A stretch of DNA of 64,000 bases from Brachionus plicatilis (GCA_010279815.1 QEOQ01000214.1:1316012-1380011), one strand, 5' to 3'. Numbered from the stretch's first letter, positions 9,641 through 22,870 are shown. The notes: generated by a model from the sequence alone, not told the origin. Numbers and translations are program-made.

Positions 9641-10537
9641 ACTTTTTTATCATCAGAATAAATTTACTTTATAAAAATGCTTAATGGTTTTAAACTCTTC
9701 ATTTTAAAACCTTTTTTAGTATCAAGAATTATTTCCAAAATTTTGTTTTGATTTTTTCACCGAATTCCAAAATAATTGATTCGTAAAGTGAATCCGATAG
9801 TAGTTTTATTAAAAGAATGCACACTCAAGCAATTACTAAATAGATAAAAACCAATAAGAAAGAGAAAAGTGCCGAGTATTTTGAAGTTTAAAAGTTATTT
9901 TAAGAAATTAAAAATTTTTTTTTTCGAACAAAAAAAATGTTATTATCTTAATAAAATTGTTCATAAATTTTAATAAAATCAAAACTTAAATTAATAAGAT
10001 TTTAAGCTGTTCTAGACAAAAAAATTTTGAATTTTGAAAGTAGTTGCTTGTAAAAATAAAAATTAATTTAGATTTTTAATTAATTTAAATAATAAAATTT
10101 TTCAAATGAAAAATGACCAGATTTTTGACCGAAAGTTAAAAGAATATTAGCAAATTTTTTAAAAATATTAAATAATTAAAAAGCTACTTTTCGATAAGAA
10201 AATTAATTTGAAAAACTTGCTAGAATACAAAAATAGTATTTTACTTGAATAGGCATTTTTTTTTAGACTTTGAATAAACATGAATATGCATTTGGCTCTT
10301 TCTCATGTGTACACCTACTAAAGCTTTCTTGAGAGAAAAACTTAAGTTTATAAATTTTTTTTTTTGGTGATCAGCGTTGAATTTTTATCTTAAAAACTTT
10401 GAGTGTTGCTTCAAATTTTATTGGAAATTTTTTTCAGCCTAAAAAAAAATAAAATCATGTTTAACAGGCCAGACAAAAAGTATTTAACAAAACTTTAAAA
10501 AAATTTTCATTATGGAAAAAAGATTAATTTAATTAAT

Positions 10538-13500
10538 TTAATTATTATTTAACAACAAATATTCTAGGGTGATTTTTTCTCTTGATTCGTTTAAATTTTC
10601 TCGAATTAAATATTTCCAATGTGGACTGGAATGTCTTCGAACATGTCTTTCTTCATCACTTGAATCGGAATCAGACTGTAAATTTTTCGTTTCAACAGGT
10701 ATCCCGGGTTCATTTGATTTTTGTAATTGACTTTGGACTAAATAAAAAAATTAGAAAATTTTATTTAATTATTCTTGAAAAAATTAAATAAAATTTTTGT
10801 TCTTCTTAAATAAAATTTACGAGACGCATTAATTGAAATTATAATTCCAACAAAATACAGATACATAAAAAATTAATTACTTAAAAAAAGAGAGTTTGCT
10901 AAATATTATTATTTTTGCTGATATTTTTAAAAAACTTGCTGGGTTCAAAAGCAAATTCAAAATTTTAGTCAAATCTGAATTCATCATATTATTTGATGTT
11001 TTTTTATTAAAATTAAATGTTGGTTTTTAATTTCATTTTTCTTCCTTTAAAATTTAAAAAAAATATTATTGAAATTAATCCGAATGTCAGAATAAATCTT
11101 AATTTTAAATTAACTTTTAATTAAATTATAGGAAATACGAAATTTTGTTTATTTTTAGAAAAAGCCAGCATTCAAGTATAATTAATAAAAATTCCAGTTA
11201 AAATACAAAATAATAATAACATTAATTATTTAAAAAAAATAAATTTACAAATAAAAATTCAAAATTATTTTTTCCTTGGTATTGTAAATTATAGAAAAAA
11301 AATTAAAAAACTTAATAAATTTTTCCTAAAATTTTAAAATTTGTTCTAGAAATTGTTTCAGTTGGAACATTGAATCCAGCCTATTCAAAAATTGAGCCCT
11401 AAATTACCACTGACCCCAAAATTTTAAAAAATTTCCTCAGTAGTATAAATTGGGAGACAGTAAGGGGATCAGGTTTTTCAAAATCTAGGGATCATGTTTT
11501 AGTTGGATCCAAATACTGAGCGAAGGAATTTTCGTTTATTATTATGTTAGTGAATTTTTTTCAGAATTTGGAATTTAGACGGCACATTGAATGCATCAAC
11601 TCATACAATTTACAGAACCAATTTTAAACTTTTGGAAAAAAAAAGCTTTGCAGAAGGTTCTTAATTCCTGTCACATTTAAGAGAGAAGCGAATTTTATTT
11701 TACTAATATTATTAAGCTTTTTATTTTTTTAACCCTTGAAAAAAATCTCAAAACCCTACTGGTATCTATTGATTATTAAATTTAAAAAATTTAAAAAGAA
11801 TAATTCTGAATTTAATTTGATTTCGAATCAATAAATTCATACACTCAAAATGCAGTTATATATAAAAAAATTAATTCATTTTTTTATTTTTAATTTAATA
11901 TGAAAAGATTATTTATTTGAAAAAAATGAAGTTATAATTAATAAAATTGTAATTACTTGGTCTTCCTCTGCCTACAAAATTAACTCTAGCTTTTGGCTCT
12001 TGAGACAATTTATTTGATTTTTTTGGACTTGGTACAACATCTAAATCTTTGGTTACAAAATTGTACATATGATTTACGTTTAAACAATCAGACTAAAATG
12101 GAAAAAAAGTAAAAAAATGTTTGCATGAGCCAAATTTTTACCTTGTAGGTTAAATCGAAATCATCCGAATAAACTTTTTCATACATCATTTGAAATACAT
12201 TTCCATCAAAAAAGTTCTTTATTCTAAAATAGCGTGTTTTGAACGGGTTGCCAGTTACATGATTGACAAAATCGAAAATTTCGATGCCACGGAGAAAAAT
12301 GCTCGCTAGGTTAGTTGCCCTTAGATTTCTGTTTTTTTCAAATATTTCCTTTCTACTTAATCTCAATTTATCAAAGGTGTATATAAAAGCTTTTATATCA
12401 CGATCATTCAGCAATTTTTTTTTGACAAGTATTTGTAGAATCAAACAAGGAATAAACATTTCAAAGCTAGTTTTGAATACATCTCTAGACCCTTGTTCAA
12501 AAGAACTTCCTATACAATTGAACCATAAAATTTTTCTGGCCTTGCCACCTAAAGCCCAGATTTTGTCAATATTCATTTTTTTATAGCAAGGATTCACATC
12601 TACTATTCTTTGATCGACTGTTCTTCCATTTGCAGACAAAAAATATTCGCTCACATGAACACCTTCAAGACCACTAAAGAGAACTCTATAACAGTTGAGA
12701 CGTATTTCTTGATAAATATCGTCTGCATTTGGAAATTCACCACATCCTTTTTCCAAAAGGGCTGGCAAAAATATTTCTCTCTATTTTAAACTTTAAATTT
12801 TTATCCAATTTACACAAAATATTTACTTTTCGAAGCAGTTTTAGCAATAAAGGCGATATGATACAATTTACATGAAGCTGTTTTAGTTTAAATTCGAAAT
12901 CATCTGGAAGAGTGATGTCTGATTCACATTCTGTTTCCTTAAATGAATTAAAATTTTTTATTTGTGAGCTTAAAATTAAAAAAATGGAGTGATAATATTT
13001 GGAAAAATATTTTAATTAAACCCTCTTTTAAAAAATCACTCCATTTTTTTTAATCTTATATCCTTTACATAAATTTTCTTTATTAGTAACGACCATTGAC
13101 ACTTTGTATAAATTTTTTTAATTCTTATAAATTTCCAAAAATCAATATATCAATTTATAAAAGAAAAAAAATGAATCTTTTGATATATAGATAATTCTTT
13201 TAGGATTAGCTTTAAAGAACTTATAAATAACTTAAAAAAACATGCGAAAAATGTACTAAAATATTTTTTAAGCTTTTTTAAATTTGGAAACTTAAATTTT
13301 GACAAACAAAAATTACCAAAAAATTTAATTTTATCAAAATTAGATTATTATTTTATTTTCTTGTAAATTATCCTTATGAAGTTAAAGGAAATAAACGTAC
13401 CACGATTGTAATCAATTTAAATAAATCAGCATCTACCTATAATTTAAAAAAAATTTACGACTCCGCAATTTGGTTTTTTTGTATCTGACGAACTGGTCAT

Positions 13501-15684
13501 TATTGCTGAATTTTGGATATATTTTAGAGGCAAAAAAATTGAGTATATTGGACCCACAAAAGTTTTGGGTTGGACCGGTACATGGAGGCTAAAAATGCCA
13601 AAACCAGGGAAAATCTCATTAGCTTTTTAGCTTAAAATTTTTTCTCGAATTTTTTTAAATTTTTTTTTCAATAATAGTTAGGGGAAGACCCGAGCAGTTT
13701 GGAATGGTATTTGACCTCCCTTTCAGCACAGTGAAAAAATTAAAAAGAACAAAAAAGTGTTACAAAGCCTTTCAGCGTAATTTTTTTATAAATGAAAAAT
13801 ATTATTGTCTTGAAAATATTATTAATTTTTTGTTAAAATTTAAAGAGTATCAAAATGTAACATAACTTAAAAATATGTTGGTACATTTTTGGTATGACTT
13901 CTTCCGTTACTCATAAGTTCTTTAAGGATGATCCTTAAGGGAATTTTTTATAAATAAAAAACTATATTTATGTAATCCATAATATTGAAAATTAGTAAAT
14001 TTTGATAATTTTGTAATTTTAGTAAATAATTAAAAAAAAAAAAGAAAAAAAATTTTTTAAAAAAATACAGAACTTTTTGTTTAATAGTAATTTAATGAAT
14101 CTCACAATAAAATAAAATAAAATTTTAATAATCTGTAAACTTTTAACTTAGCATTAAATAAAATTGAAGACTATTTAGGAATGCAGTCCATTTTCTTGGC
14201 CAAAGATTTGAATGGGCATGAATCGAATAATTCTTGGTTAAACAAGTGAAGCTGATTTATCTTATTTTTTTTCGTCTTTTAATAGTATATTAAAGAAAAA
14301 AGTTCCTTTAGCAAAAGACGTAAAAAACTAAATATTTATTATAATAAAACCTTTTCTTATCAAAATATACTATAACATAAACAAAGTGTAAATCGTCTTT
14401 AAAAGCCAAATACGGTATTTTTTGAAATTGAAAAAAAATTAAAAAAAATTTGATGGTAAATAAATTGTTAGTGACTAAAAATTTAAAAAAATTTTTAAAT
14501 TACATACCATACTACTGTTAGAATTATTTCCATTTAAAAATCGTAAATTGATCATTTTAAAGTACTCGTTATTATTGAGATCAGCTTTGGTACGAGCCCA
14601 AGTATTCGTTTCTTGAAGCTCAATTGAATTGAACCATTGCATTTTATCTAAAATTGTTTCTTTAATTTTATTCACCGTATCAACTGAAAACCTTAGATTA
14701 TTTTTTTTTAAATTAAAAATTTAAAAAAATTTAAATTACTCGAAAATTTCAATTACAACACTATCAATATCGAAAGGTTCTTTCAGATTTTTTACATAAT
14801 CAACAATATTTTTAATAACTATCAAATTTTTGTCCTTTAATAAAAAAAAAAGTTAAATTATAATTAAAAAAAATTAATGAAATTACTTCTAATTCTATTT
14901 TAGATACAGTTTTTAAATTTTTATTTAAACTATTGATATTTAATTGGCCAATGTTGATCAAAATGGAAAGAAGAATCATTTTCTGTACAGTTAAATTAAA
15001 AAGCTCCATGGCAAAGTCAAAATCAAAGGTGAACGAAGAAATTTCTTTTTTTGACGAAAGTTTAAATTTTTGTCCCGAGTAAAATTTTAACTTGGTCAAG
15101 TTTTCCTGATTTTCTTTGAAAGCCAATATCAGTGCGATTAGCTCGAAATCATTTGTCAAAAGAGCGTCACACTTGTTCTCAATTAAATATTGGGCTATTT
15201 CTTTTTTGTGGTCACCAAAAGTAGAATAGCAAAACATGCTTCTGGTCTTGAGCTCTCCAAACAGATCCTGGTTTATTTCAGAAATGATGGATTGTTTCGA
15301 AAAGCTTGGTTCTATCCAGTTCGACATTCTTGGTGAACCTTCTGAGCTGAAAATTCTTTCAGCTTTTTTTCTGATTTCAATTTGTTTTTTTTTCCAAGAG
15401 TCAAAATTTTCTGCCGTTCCATTGAAAAAAATAATTATTTCAATTGAATTCTGTGCACATGACCACTTTAGATCAGAATAAAAAAAGCTCAGGTGATTCC
15501 ATTGACCGCCAGATTGCCAATCTGGGTGGCAACCACCGGTCAACCGGCTCATACAACTCTCTGAGTCGATAACTATGCGTAAAGGCTCTGATTGACTTTT
15601 AGATAATTTACAAAAATCAGCTCTGTCACTGAAATACAAGACCCTGTTTTCGAAATAGTCAAAAATCGATTCGTTTGTAAGCAT
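10538..15684 (-). CDS. FAM120 / constitutive coactivator of PPARG-like protein
   Basis: Spliced model of seven exons: 15684-14887, 14834-14740, 14691-14508, 12937-12827, 12780-12142, 12092-11957 and 10737-10538. All introns are GT...AG and the phases agree, giving 720 codons plus stop. The N-terminal exon matches the FAM120 XPG/FEN1-like PIN domain: VIDSESCMSRL near residue 35, SGGQWNH, an IIFFNGT strand, and LLTNDFEL in place of the acidic motif. The next exon has IKNIVDYVKN, also typical of the family. Family members are scaffolding and RNA-binding proteins thought to lack nuclease activity. The acidic RNA-binding-like tail includes RGRGRP and a DSDSSDEE stretch. Vertebrate members are longer (900-1100 residues), so an exon may be missed in the 1.57-kb third intron. 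Confidence 0.85.
12970..13055. repeat. Short palindrome in FAM120 intron 3
   Basis: AAAAAAATGGAGTGAT and ATCACTCCATTTTTTTTAAT face each other about 25-45 bases apart, shortly upstream of the fourth exon's acceptor on the minus strand. It could be a small MITE remnant or a hairpin in the pre-mRNA near the splice site. Confidence 0.55.
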
Positions 15685-16432
15685 TTTGTAATTCTTGATT
15701 AAAAAAAAGTAATTATGATCTCAAGCACAATTTGTTTAAAAATGAATTAATTTTGAATTTTTTGAGAGAAGATTTTTTTGTTCAAAAATTCTACATTATT
15801 GTTGCATTAAATTTTATAGTTTAAATTATTCAAAATAATCATTCCTTTTTCATATTTATTTGCTTTTTAATACAAATATTTATATCTCAAAATTGAAAAT
15901 TTTTAAATAATCAATCGGAAATTTTTTCATTTTTTTGTTAAATCTTTGTGTGAAAGTCAAGACTGGACTTTTAATTTAGCTTTTTTTTTGTTTAGTGGTC
16001 TCTTTTGTTAAAGGAAATTTATTAATTTACATGAAATTTTAATTAAATCTTTAAAATAAAACTCTCAATTTTTTAAAGTCAGAGAAAGGTAAAAATATTT
16101 TTTTTTGATAAAATTAAAAATTAATAAAGCATCAACACTAATTTTCATAGCTTAGAAAAATTAGCGAAAAATTTATAAATTTAAAATAATTTCAATTTAT
16201 ATATTTTTAATTAAAAATATTAATTTTTTGAATTGTCTTTTTATTAATATAAAGAAATAAACAGAAGAGAATTATACAATAAAATTATCACTTAAAAGTA
16301 TAATTTTTTAAACCGCTTTATGAAAGGAGCTTTAAATTCCATTCTTTTTTATGCAGTCTTTTGAGTCACATGCAAATTTTTTTTACATATAAAAAATCGA
16401 TTTTGGGATAATTGGCTGATTAATTGCTGGAA

Positions 16433-16591
16433 ATGGTAAATAAAGGTATACAGTCTACAACTCCAATTGCTACAGTTGCTTCTAGAAAGCAACCAAGCAC
16501 TGAGCCTGATTCACCTCAAACATTAGCAAAAAAATGTCAAATTAGATTATACAGTATGTTACAAAAGTTAAGAAATTTATTTATTTGTTAA
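16433..16591 (+). CDS. Small unrecognised ORF, possible exon remnant
   Basis: A 52-codon frame from ATG whose first 40 codons have non-AT-driven composition: Pro, Thr, Ser, Gln, and the string STEPDSPQTLAKK. The last codons run into the left terminal inverted repeat of the Tc1-like relic, so the transposon probably cut into a coding or once-coding exon. No family recognised. It lies about 750 bp upstream of the FAM120 start, on the opposite strand. Confidence 0.3.
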   Translation: MVNKGIQSTTPIATVASRKQPSTEPDSPQTLAKKCQIRLYSMLQKLRNLFIC

Positions 16592-17620
16592 CACAAAGAT
16601 TGTTTTTATGTATATAAAAGGCGGGAGAATAAGAAAAAAGCATTTTTTTAAAATTTTTATCTTTAATCAATCCAAAAACATAAAACCAAAAAAAAAAATT
16701 AAGTAAAAATAAAAATCACAGAAAAAATTCAAAAAAGGAAAAAGCTATACAATTAAAAAAAAACTGGTTCAATAGTTTAGAAATTTTTACAATTTAATTT
16801 TTACAATGAAATGACCGCCTTTGGCCTTATAACAAGCTAAAACTCTTTTTGGCATTGATTCAATCAATTTTTGTACGTACTGAGTCGGAATCTGTAACCA
16901 CTATTTGTGTAAAACCTCTTTTAAATGCTCAATAGAGGCTACTTTAGTGCTTACCATTTTGGCATCCATGTATGACCATCTTGTTGAAAAACCCAAGGGT
17001 CATTTGATTCAAATAGGAGTTCAACAGATGATAAAAGATTGTTTTCCAAAGTGTTAATGTTGACAAATTGATTGATTCGTCCTGTATAAATGCTGCATAT
17101 ACCAGTGCCTTTGTAGGAAATGCATCTCCAGATACCAGCTGACCCTCCACCGTTTTGTAACCTTGGTATACAGAACTTCTGGTGAAACTTTTCATTTTTA
17201 AACCTTTTTACGATTACTCTTGATTAACCCCTTGACTCTTTTTGACCTAAAAATTGGACTCGTCACCGAAAATAACTCTGGATCAATTATTAACTGGTCA
17301 ATTAAGTCTCTGTTTACACCACTTATATCTTTTTTGTCTATCTTTTGTGTTAAGAAGCGATTTTCTGACCGCTGTATGAGACGCTATTTTTGTGGATTAG
17401 ACACATTTTTGTTTACCCATCTTTTGCCAAATTTAAGATTTTTTGGTAATGTAACTCAGAGACCAAATAAGAAGTTGGAGAGTTTTAAAATTAAGCAGTT
17501 TAATGTCAAAATTTACTCAAAATTAGAAGATATTTAAGAATTAATCATAAAGGTGTGAAAAAAGGGAGGAATGGTTGTAAAAACTTTTGAGTTATCCGAA
17601 TTTCAGAACTTTTGCACTGA
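16552..17620 (-). pseudogene. Tc1/mariner transposase relic with terminal repeats
   Basis: On the minus strand, in pieces across frames, the hallmarks of a Tc1-type DDE transposase appear in order. VIFGDESNF carries the first catalytic Asp. NGGGSAGIWRCISYKGTG corresponds to the usual GGGSxMVWGC block. FFQQDGH holds the second Asp, and YVQKLIESMPKRV is the C-terminal block. Stops and frameshifts separate them, and the third acidic region is poorly preserved. Terminal repeats are recognisable: CAGTGCAAAAGTTCTGAAAT reading inward from about 17619, and CAGTATGTTACAAAAGTTAA from 16552. The element is dead. Confidence 0.85.
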
Positions 17621-17738
17621 CTTTTATTTTTTAATTTTTAAGAGAGTTTTTGGATTATAAATTTTTAAAAAATTAATTACATTTTTCTTTATTTTAATCA
17701 TTTTATTTTGATTTAATTTAATTTTTATTTTTTGTTTT

Positions 17739-17767
17739 TCTGAAGGAGCTAAAGCTCGATACAGATC
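17739..17767 (+). repeat. Dispersed hairpin-tail repeat copy
   Basis: TCTGAAGGAGCTAAAGCTCG followed by ATACAGAT, in a T-rich upstream and A-rich downstream context. TCTG/CAGA and GAGC/GCTC can pair into a hairpin. It belongs to the same family as copies at 953, 1312, 2376, 48122, 48269, 50364 and 57385. Confidence 0.75.
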
Positions 17768-17915
17768 TACAAATAAATTAAAAATATATTTTTCTGACGA
17801 GTGTGATATATCAAATTGAAGCGAAAAAAAATTTAAAATTAGTGCTTTTATTTTTTATCGTTTGCACTCTAATATTTGTAAAATTCAATACATAAAAAAT
17901 TTTAGATAAATAAAA

Positions 17916-18575
17916 AAAAATAGAAAGAATCATTGTTATTAACTCTGCCATTGGCCGGTCCCAAGCCCGGATGAAAAAAGAGGAGGGGTGATGATGATGC
18001 AGGCGCATAGAGGCCGGGATGAGGAGGCTTGCAAGCTAGAGCTGATGATAGTCTGTTGGGTCCAAGTGCCTTAGTGAAAAAAGTAAAGTGTCTTTAGTTT
18101 GGATAAGCTTGTATCCAGATATAGACACGCTTGGTTTGTGGTTCCAAGCTAGTCTAAATAGTTGCCGAGTTCGCAGCCATTAAGTGCTCGGATGAGTGGC
18201 GCTGTTTATGATGAACGTCCCATATGTAACTTTGGCCGCTGACTGTTGAGTTGCAATCATACCGTTGCCGGTCCCAAGTCCGGATGAGAAAATGAGAGGG
18301 TAAGGACTAACAGTGTGACTTGACAGATAAACACACGAGAAAAAGTTTATTGAATATTTATTTTGAAAAAAAAAGATTCGGCTCAAATTCCTTTAAAATT
18401 AATTTAAAGTTAATTTAACAGGGTATAAATAGCCTGGTATCAAAGAAATTATTCAGTCAGATTTTCAATTTAAAAAAAAAAAATTTATTTTAGAAGATTT
18501 CGAAACATTAAGTAAACAAAGAACAGTTAATAGGAAAAAAAATAGAAAGAATCATTGTTATTAACTCTGACATTT
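17916..18575 (+). mobile_element. Insertion flanked by long direct repeats; LINE-like GC-rich core
   Basis: A direct repeat of about 33 bp (AATAGAAAGAATCATTGTTA and onward) lies at 17918-17950 and 18539-18573. Between the copies is a segment of unusually high GC for this window, with two copies of CCGGTCCCAAGYCCGGATGA (17954 and 18269). That motif resembles the 3' region of RTE-like LINEs in many animals, from general recollection and not from a search. A long target-site duplication would fit target-primed insertion. No reverse transcriptase is present. Confidence 0.5.
18424..18458 (+). promoter_or_regulatory. TATA box plus initiator at canonical spacing
   Basis: TATAAATAG begins at 18424 in a small GC-containing context (GGGTATAAATAGCC). 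TCAGTC, the arthropod-style initiator, begins at 18453, which puts its A 31 bases downstream of the first T. This is textbook core-promoter geometry on the plus strand. The transcript is unknown: it may be a promoter carried by the surrounding insertion, or a distant 5' exon of the SOGA gene. Confidence 0.45.
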
Positions 18576-18599
18576 TTTTAAATAATAAGTAACTAATTA

Positions 18600-21500
18600 A
18601 TAAAAAATATTGATAAATCAATTTTAGACGACCATTTGTATGGTTAAAACGTTTACCCACCTGGGGATTTTTCTCTTTTTCAAGGCATCCAAAATGACAA
18701 GAACAAATCGAAACGTTTTTTTCGAATAATTTGTTAAAAATAAATTTTTTCAAAGATAAAATTATTCTTTTATATTATGATTTCAAAGCTTTTATATTTT
18801 TTAATTGTCTGTTAAATTTAATTGGTTTTGGGTGATTTTGCACAAAAAAATAATCCCTTTAAAGTTTTTATTAATAAAAGTTAAGTCAATTTAACAAATT
18901 TAGCTTTAATTTATTTATTAAATAATTAGTCTAAAGAAAAATCCACAATCTAGCAGAAAAAAATCTATATATAATTTAAGGTGATTTACTTTAAAACAAG
19001 TCAAATTTAACAATTGAACTTTCAGATTTAACAAGATAAAAATTGTGATTTTTTTAGTTTTTATTTATTTTTAAAAATATAATAACGCTTAAATAACACA
19101 GATAAGAAAATTTTTAAATAAAGTTAAATAATTTTAGTTAAAGCTGACAATTTTTAATTTTTTTAAAATTCATTATAAAGAAGAACGAGAGCATATAAAT
19201 GTAGATAACATAAAATAATGGATTTTTTTTTATATTTAAAAGGACCTAGATGTTCAAACGATTTTTACTAGTTTATAGTATCTAATTTCCCAAAATGAAG
19301 TTTATATAAAATTTCAAAAATTCATTCTTGAATTAAAAATTGATACAGATTGTGAGCAATTTTAAAAGCGCTTTTAATTAAATAATGAATTGATTTTAAA
19401 AAAATTATGTTAAAAAACTTTGTTTTTAGATTGATGATGGTTTAGAAAAAGAGAGACTCAAGAAAAATTTAATGACAAACGAAATTTGATAAAGATTTAA
19501 AAGCTAATCCTGCTGAAATAATTCAAACTTGCATAAATAATTTTTTAAATAAAATTTTAGCATGAATAATTCAAATTTAAACTTCCGATTAAAGAAAAAA
19601 AAAATTAAATTTACAAGAATTATTAAACTTTAGTTTGCTATTTTTGAATATAATTTTTGAATTTTGAATGAATTTATTCACTTAATTTAAAAAGCACAGA
19701 TAAAGGAAAAATTTAATTATTTTTAAAGTGTATAAAATAAAAAATATTTATTGATTGAAAAGATTTTCTATATGCAAAAAACTAAATAAATTACAATCGT
19801 TAGAAAAAATTTCTATAAAAAATTTGTAATATTTTTTTTATTATAAATCTAGTTAAAAAACATAAATAAAAATGCCTTTTTAAATCGAGTCCAAAACAGT
19901 TTGTTGAGTCCTGATGATTCTAAGAATTTAATTTAATATGTTTTTCTCCGCTTAAATCAAATGATTTACGATTAGCAAAAAAATTCATTTAAAAAAAACT
20001 CTAAGATCTAGGCAAAAATTAGGGATCATTAATAAATAAATAAATAGATATTATTATAGTTTTTATTAGAATGTAGTCTGAAACACATAGCAATACCCGA
20101 CGGTTAATCCAATTTGGCCAAATTGATAAATAAATAAATATATTGATCATCAGGTTAATTAATCTCTCGACAATACATGAAAGTAATATTTGCTTCTTAT
20201 CAAACAAATATATTGCATATAAAAAGATATCTCTGAAAAAAATTACTAAAAAAATATTATTCCTTTGGCAACAACAAAATAGCTACGAACGCCAGGAATA
20301 CTAAAAAGTAAATCTCAAAAAGTTGTTTGTTTGGCCAAATGCAAAATTAAAAGCTTAATAGAAAATCATTCGAACAATTGGCATCGAGTCTAATAAATTA
20401 GTATTTTTATTCTAGTCAAAAAAGATTATAAAACTCACTCAAATTCAAATTAAAAATGAAATATCAATCAATTTTTGAATGAAAAATGCATGATTTTTTA
20501 GAATAAAAAAAATGCTTTGAAAAATAAAAAAAGTTTATTCCAAGGATTACAAAAGATTAAGTTCAACTTTAAACTATTAATTTCCAAATTCTATTATTAG
20601 ACTTTCAAAGATGATTTTAATTGATTTTGTGAGCAAAATATTTGGCTTTTAGCATAAAATAGATTATTTTTTGAATTAACAAAACAGATATAAATATTTT
20701 ATGTGGAATTGTTAGATAAAAAGGGTCAGATAAAAAATAATTTAAATCATTTTCATTATGTCTAAAGTCTAGATCATTTAAAAAAAAATTTTTTTCTTTA
20801 ATGCAAAGAGTAAATTTCCACCACGAACCATGTGCAAGAGGAATTCTCGGATTTTTGGGTTTAAAACTACGGATGTTTGTGTAGAATAATCATAAACATA
20901 ACTACAAATCCAGCTAAGTTAAAAAATAATTACAGACCTTGCTTAATGAACCTAGTAGTCTAAGCAAAACATTCTAAAAGCTTAGCTTTCGGATAATTAG
21001 ATTTAAAACTATACTTTGAAAAAGAAAAAAAAAACACAAATTTGTTTTTATCACGTAAACAAATTTTCTTTTGGTTATAAACAGCCTGATACGAAAAACT
21101 AAATTTTCACTAATTCATTTAGGAATAGATCAGAAGGTTGTTGTTTTTTATTTTTATTTTATTTATTCAAAAAAGAATGTCTAGTTTAATAAAAAAAGTT
21201 TTAAATTTTAATTAAGTGAGCTCAAGATGGTTTGTTTTTAGAACTGGTGTCAATCATGATGAGGCGAAGATGGAATCTTTTGGCGAAAAGTTTATCAAAT
21301 GATTGAGATAAAAAATCTGCTTTAGCAAAAATATTTAAATAGAAAACAATTAAATTTTTGGCTGCCAATACCGTAGAAGATAAATGACTATCGAATTCTC
21401 GGATCAAATTGTCTGCCATAAATCAAGCTTTGCTGCTTCAGAATCAATCGCGCATCACAGTTTAGTTAACCTCAATATTTCGAAGTGATTAATTGAGCTT

Positions 21501-22190
21501 TTGCATTTCAGCCTGGTAATAGCAAATATCCAAAAGTCTAGTCGAGTGTTCCAGTTTTATCTTTTATTCAGATTAAGATTTTGCTAAGTTCATATAAGGC
21601 TAAGCAAAAACCTGAGTTGTTTATATAATTTGAATCTTTAATTAGGAAATACTTGAAATAGAAGCTTGTTGCCAGCTCCCTGATGAGCTCTAGTCGAAAA
21701 AAAACTAATCGAAATCATTCTCTTATTTCAATTAGCTCAAAATTATGAATATTTTAATTAAAAACTTAAACTTTTTATCCTTGTTTCATCAATAAGCACT
21801 GTTGATTCCGCAGCTTTACCTTCTACAACTTCCATTAATCATCTAGTAGCATGCCAATTAATTGGAGTAGCGTTTAATTCATTATGCAATGAATAGAGTT
21901 CAGGATTTATTTTTAGAAAAATTAATTAATTATTAAAATTGAATTTGAGAAAATTTTTTTTTTGATTTTTTGCGGCAAAATTTCCACCATGCAGTTTGAT
22001 GCAATGGACACTGGCTATTCATAGATAAGGCAACGGGTTCGGCACGCTTTCTTGATAAATATCAGACCAGACAATCTTAGATTAACAAGTGAAATGTTTA
22101 TCTTATTAATCTAACTCTTTTTAAATATCAAGTAAAAAATAAATATTTTAATTTAAAATAATTTTTTTCTGCTGAGGGAGGATGAAAGTT
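18600..22190. other. Non-coding AT-rich stretch
   Basis: No convincing gene. Short frames such as 21222-21419 (-) have AT-driven composition and no recognisable motif. Small GC-richer patches at 20810-20880, 21420-21560 and 21780-21890 could be regulatory or transposon remnants, but I could not assign them. Confidence 0.5.
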
Positions 22191-22870
22191 GTAGCCTAAT
22201 TGAGTCTAAAATTAGATTAAAATTTACATTTATTTTTCGTTCAAAAATTAAACAATTAAAAATAACATTTTTAATAATTAATTAATTAATTAATTTAAAA
22301 AATTATTTAAAATTTAAATTCTAATTTTTATTTTAACCCCATTGAGGCTAGAAATGAATTACCTTATAAGATATTAATTTAGTTTCTTACATTTATTTTT
22401 AGTTCAAGAATTAAACAATTAAAAATAACATTTTTTAATAATTAATGAATTAATTTTTTATTTTAACTCCATTGAGGCTAAAAAATGAATTACCGTATAA
22501 GATATTAATTTATTTTCTGATTATTGAGCATTAAAATAAAATTAATAAATTAATTTAAAGAAATTAATTAAAATTACAAGGTATTTCAAAATTATTCAAA
22601 ATTTATGGTTAAAATTTTTTTTTAAATATTTTCGAAATTTAGTTTAATTTTAATCTGTTATTTTGTAGCATTTTCTAGTCTAAAATTAGTTTAAAATGTA
22701 CATTTGTATTTTGTTCAAAAATTAAACAATTAAAAATTTAATTCTTTAATAATTTATGAATTTATATTTTATTTTAACCTTTATGTTGTAATCTCATTGA
22801 GGCTAAACATGAAAAACCGTAGAAGAAATTAATTATGTATCTAGCTATTGAGCATAGAAATTAATAAATA
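22190..22870 (+). repeat. Three degenerate tandem copies of an AT-rich unit
   Basis: Units starting near 22203, 22382 and 22678 share, in order, ACATTTRTWTTTNGTTCAA, AATTAAACAATTAAAAAT, TTAATAATTWATKAATT and CATTGAGGCTARAMATGAA. An expansion of T/A words makes the unit lengths unequal. It is non-coding and lies upstream of the SOGA gene. Confidence 0.75.

Noticed and set aside
17220..17537. 105-codon plus-strand frame
   Set aside because: Antisense shadow of the degenerate Tc1-like transposase, whose motifs read on the minus strand.
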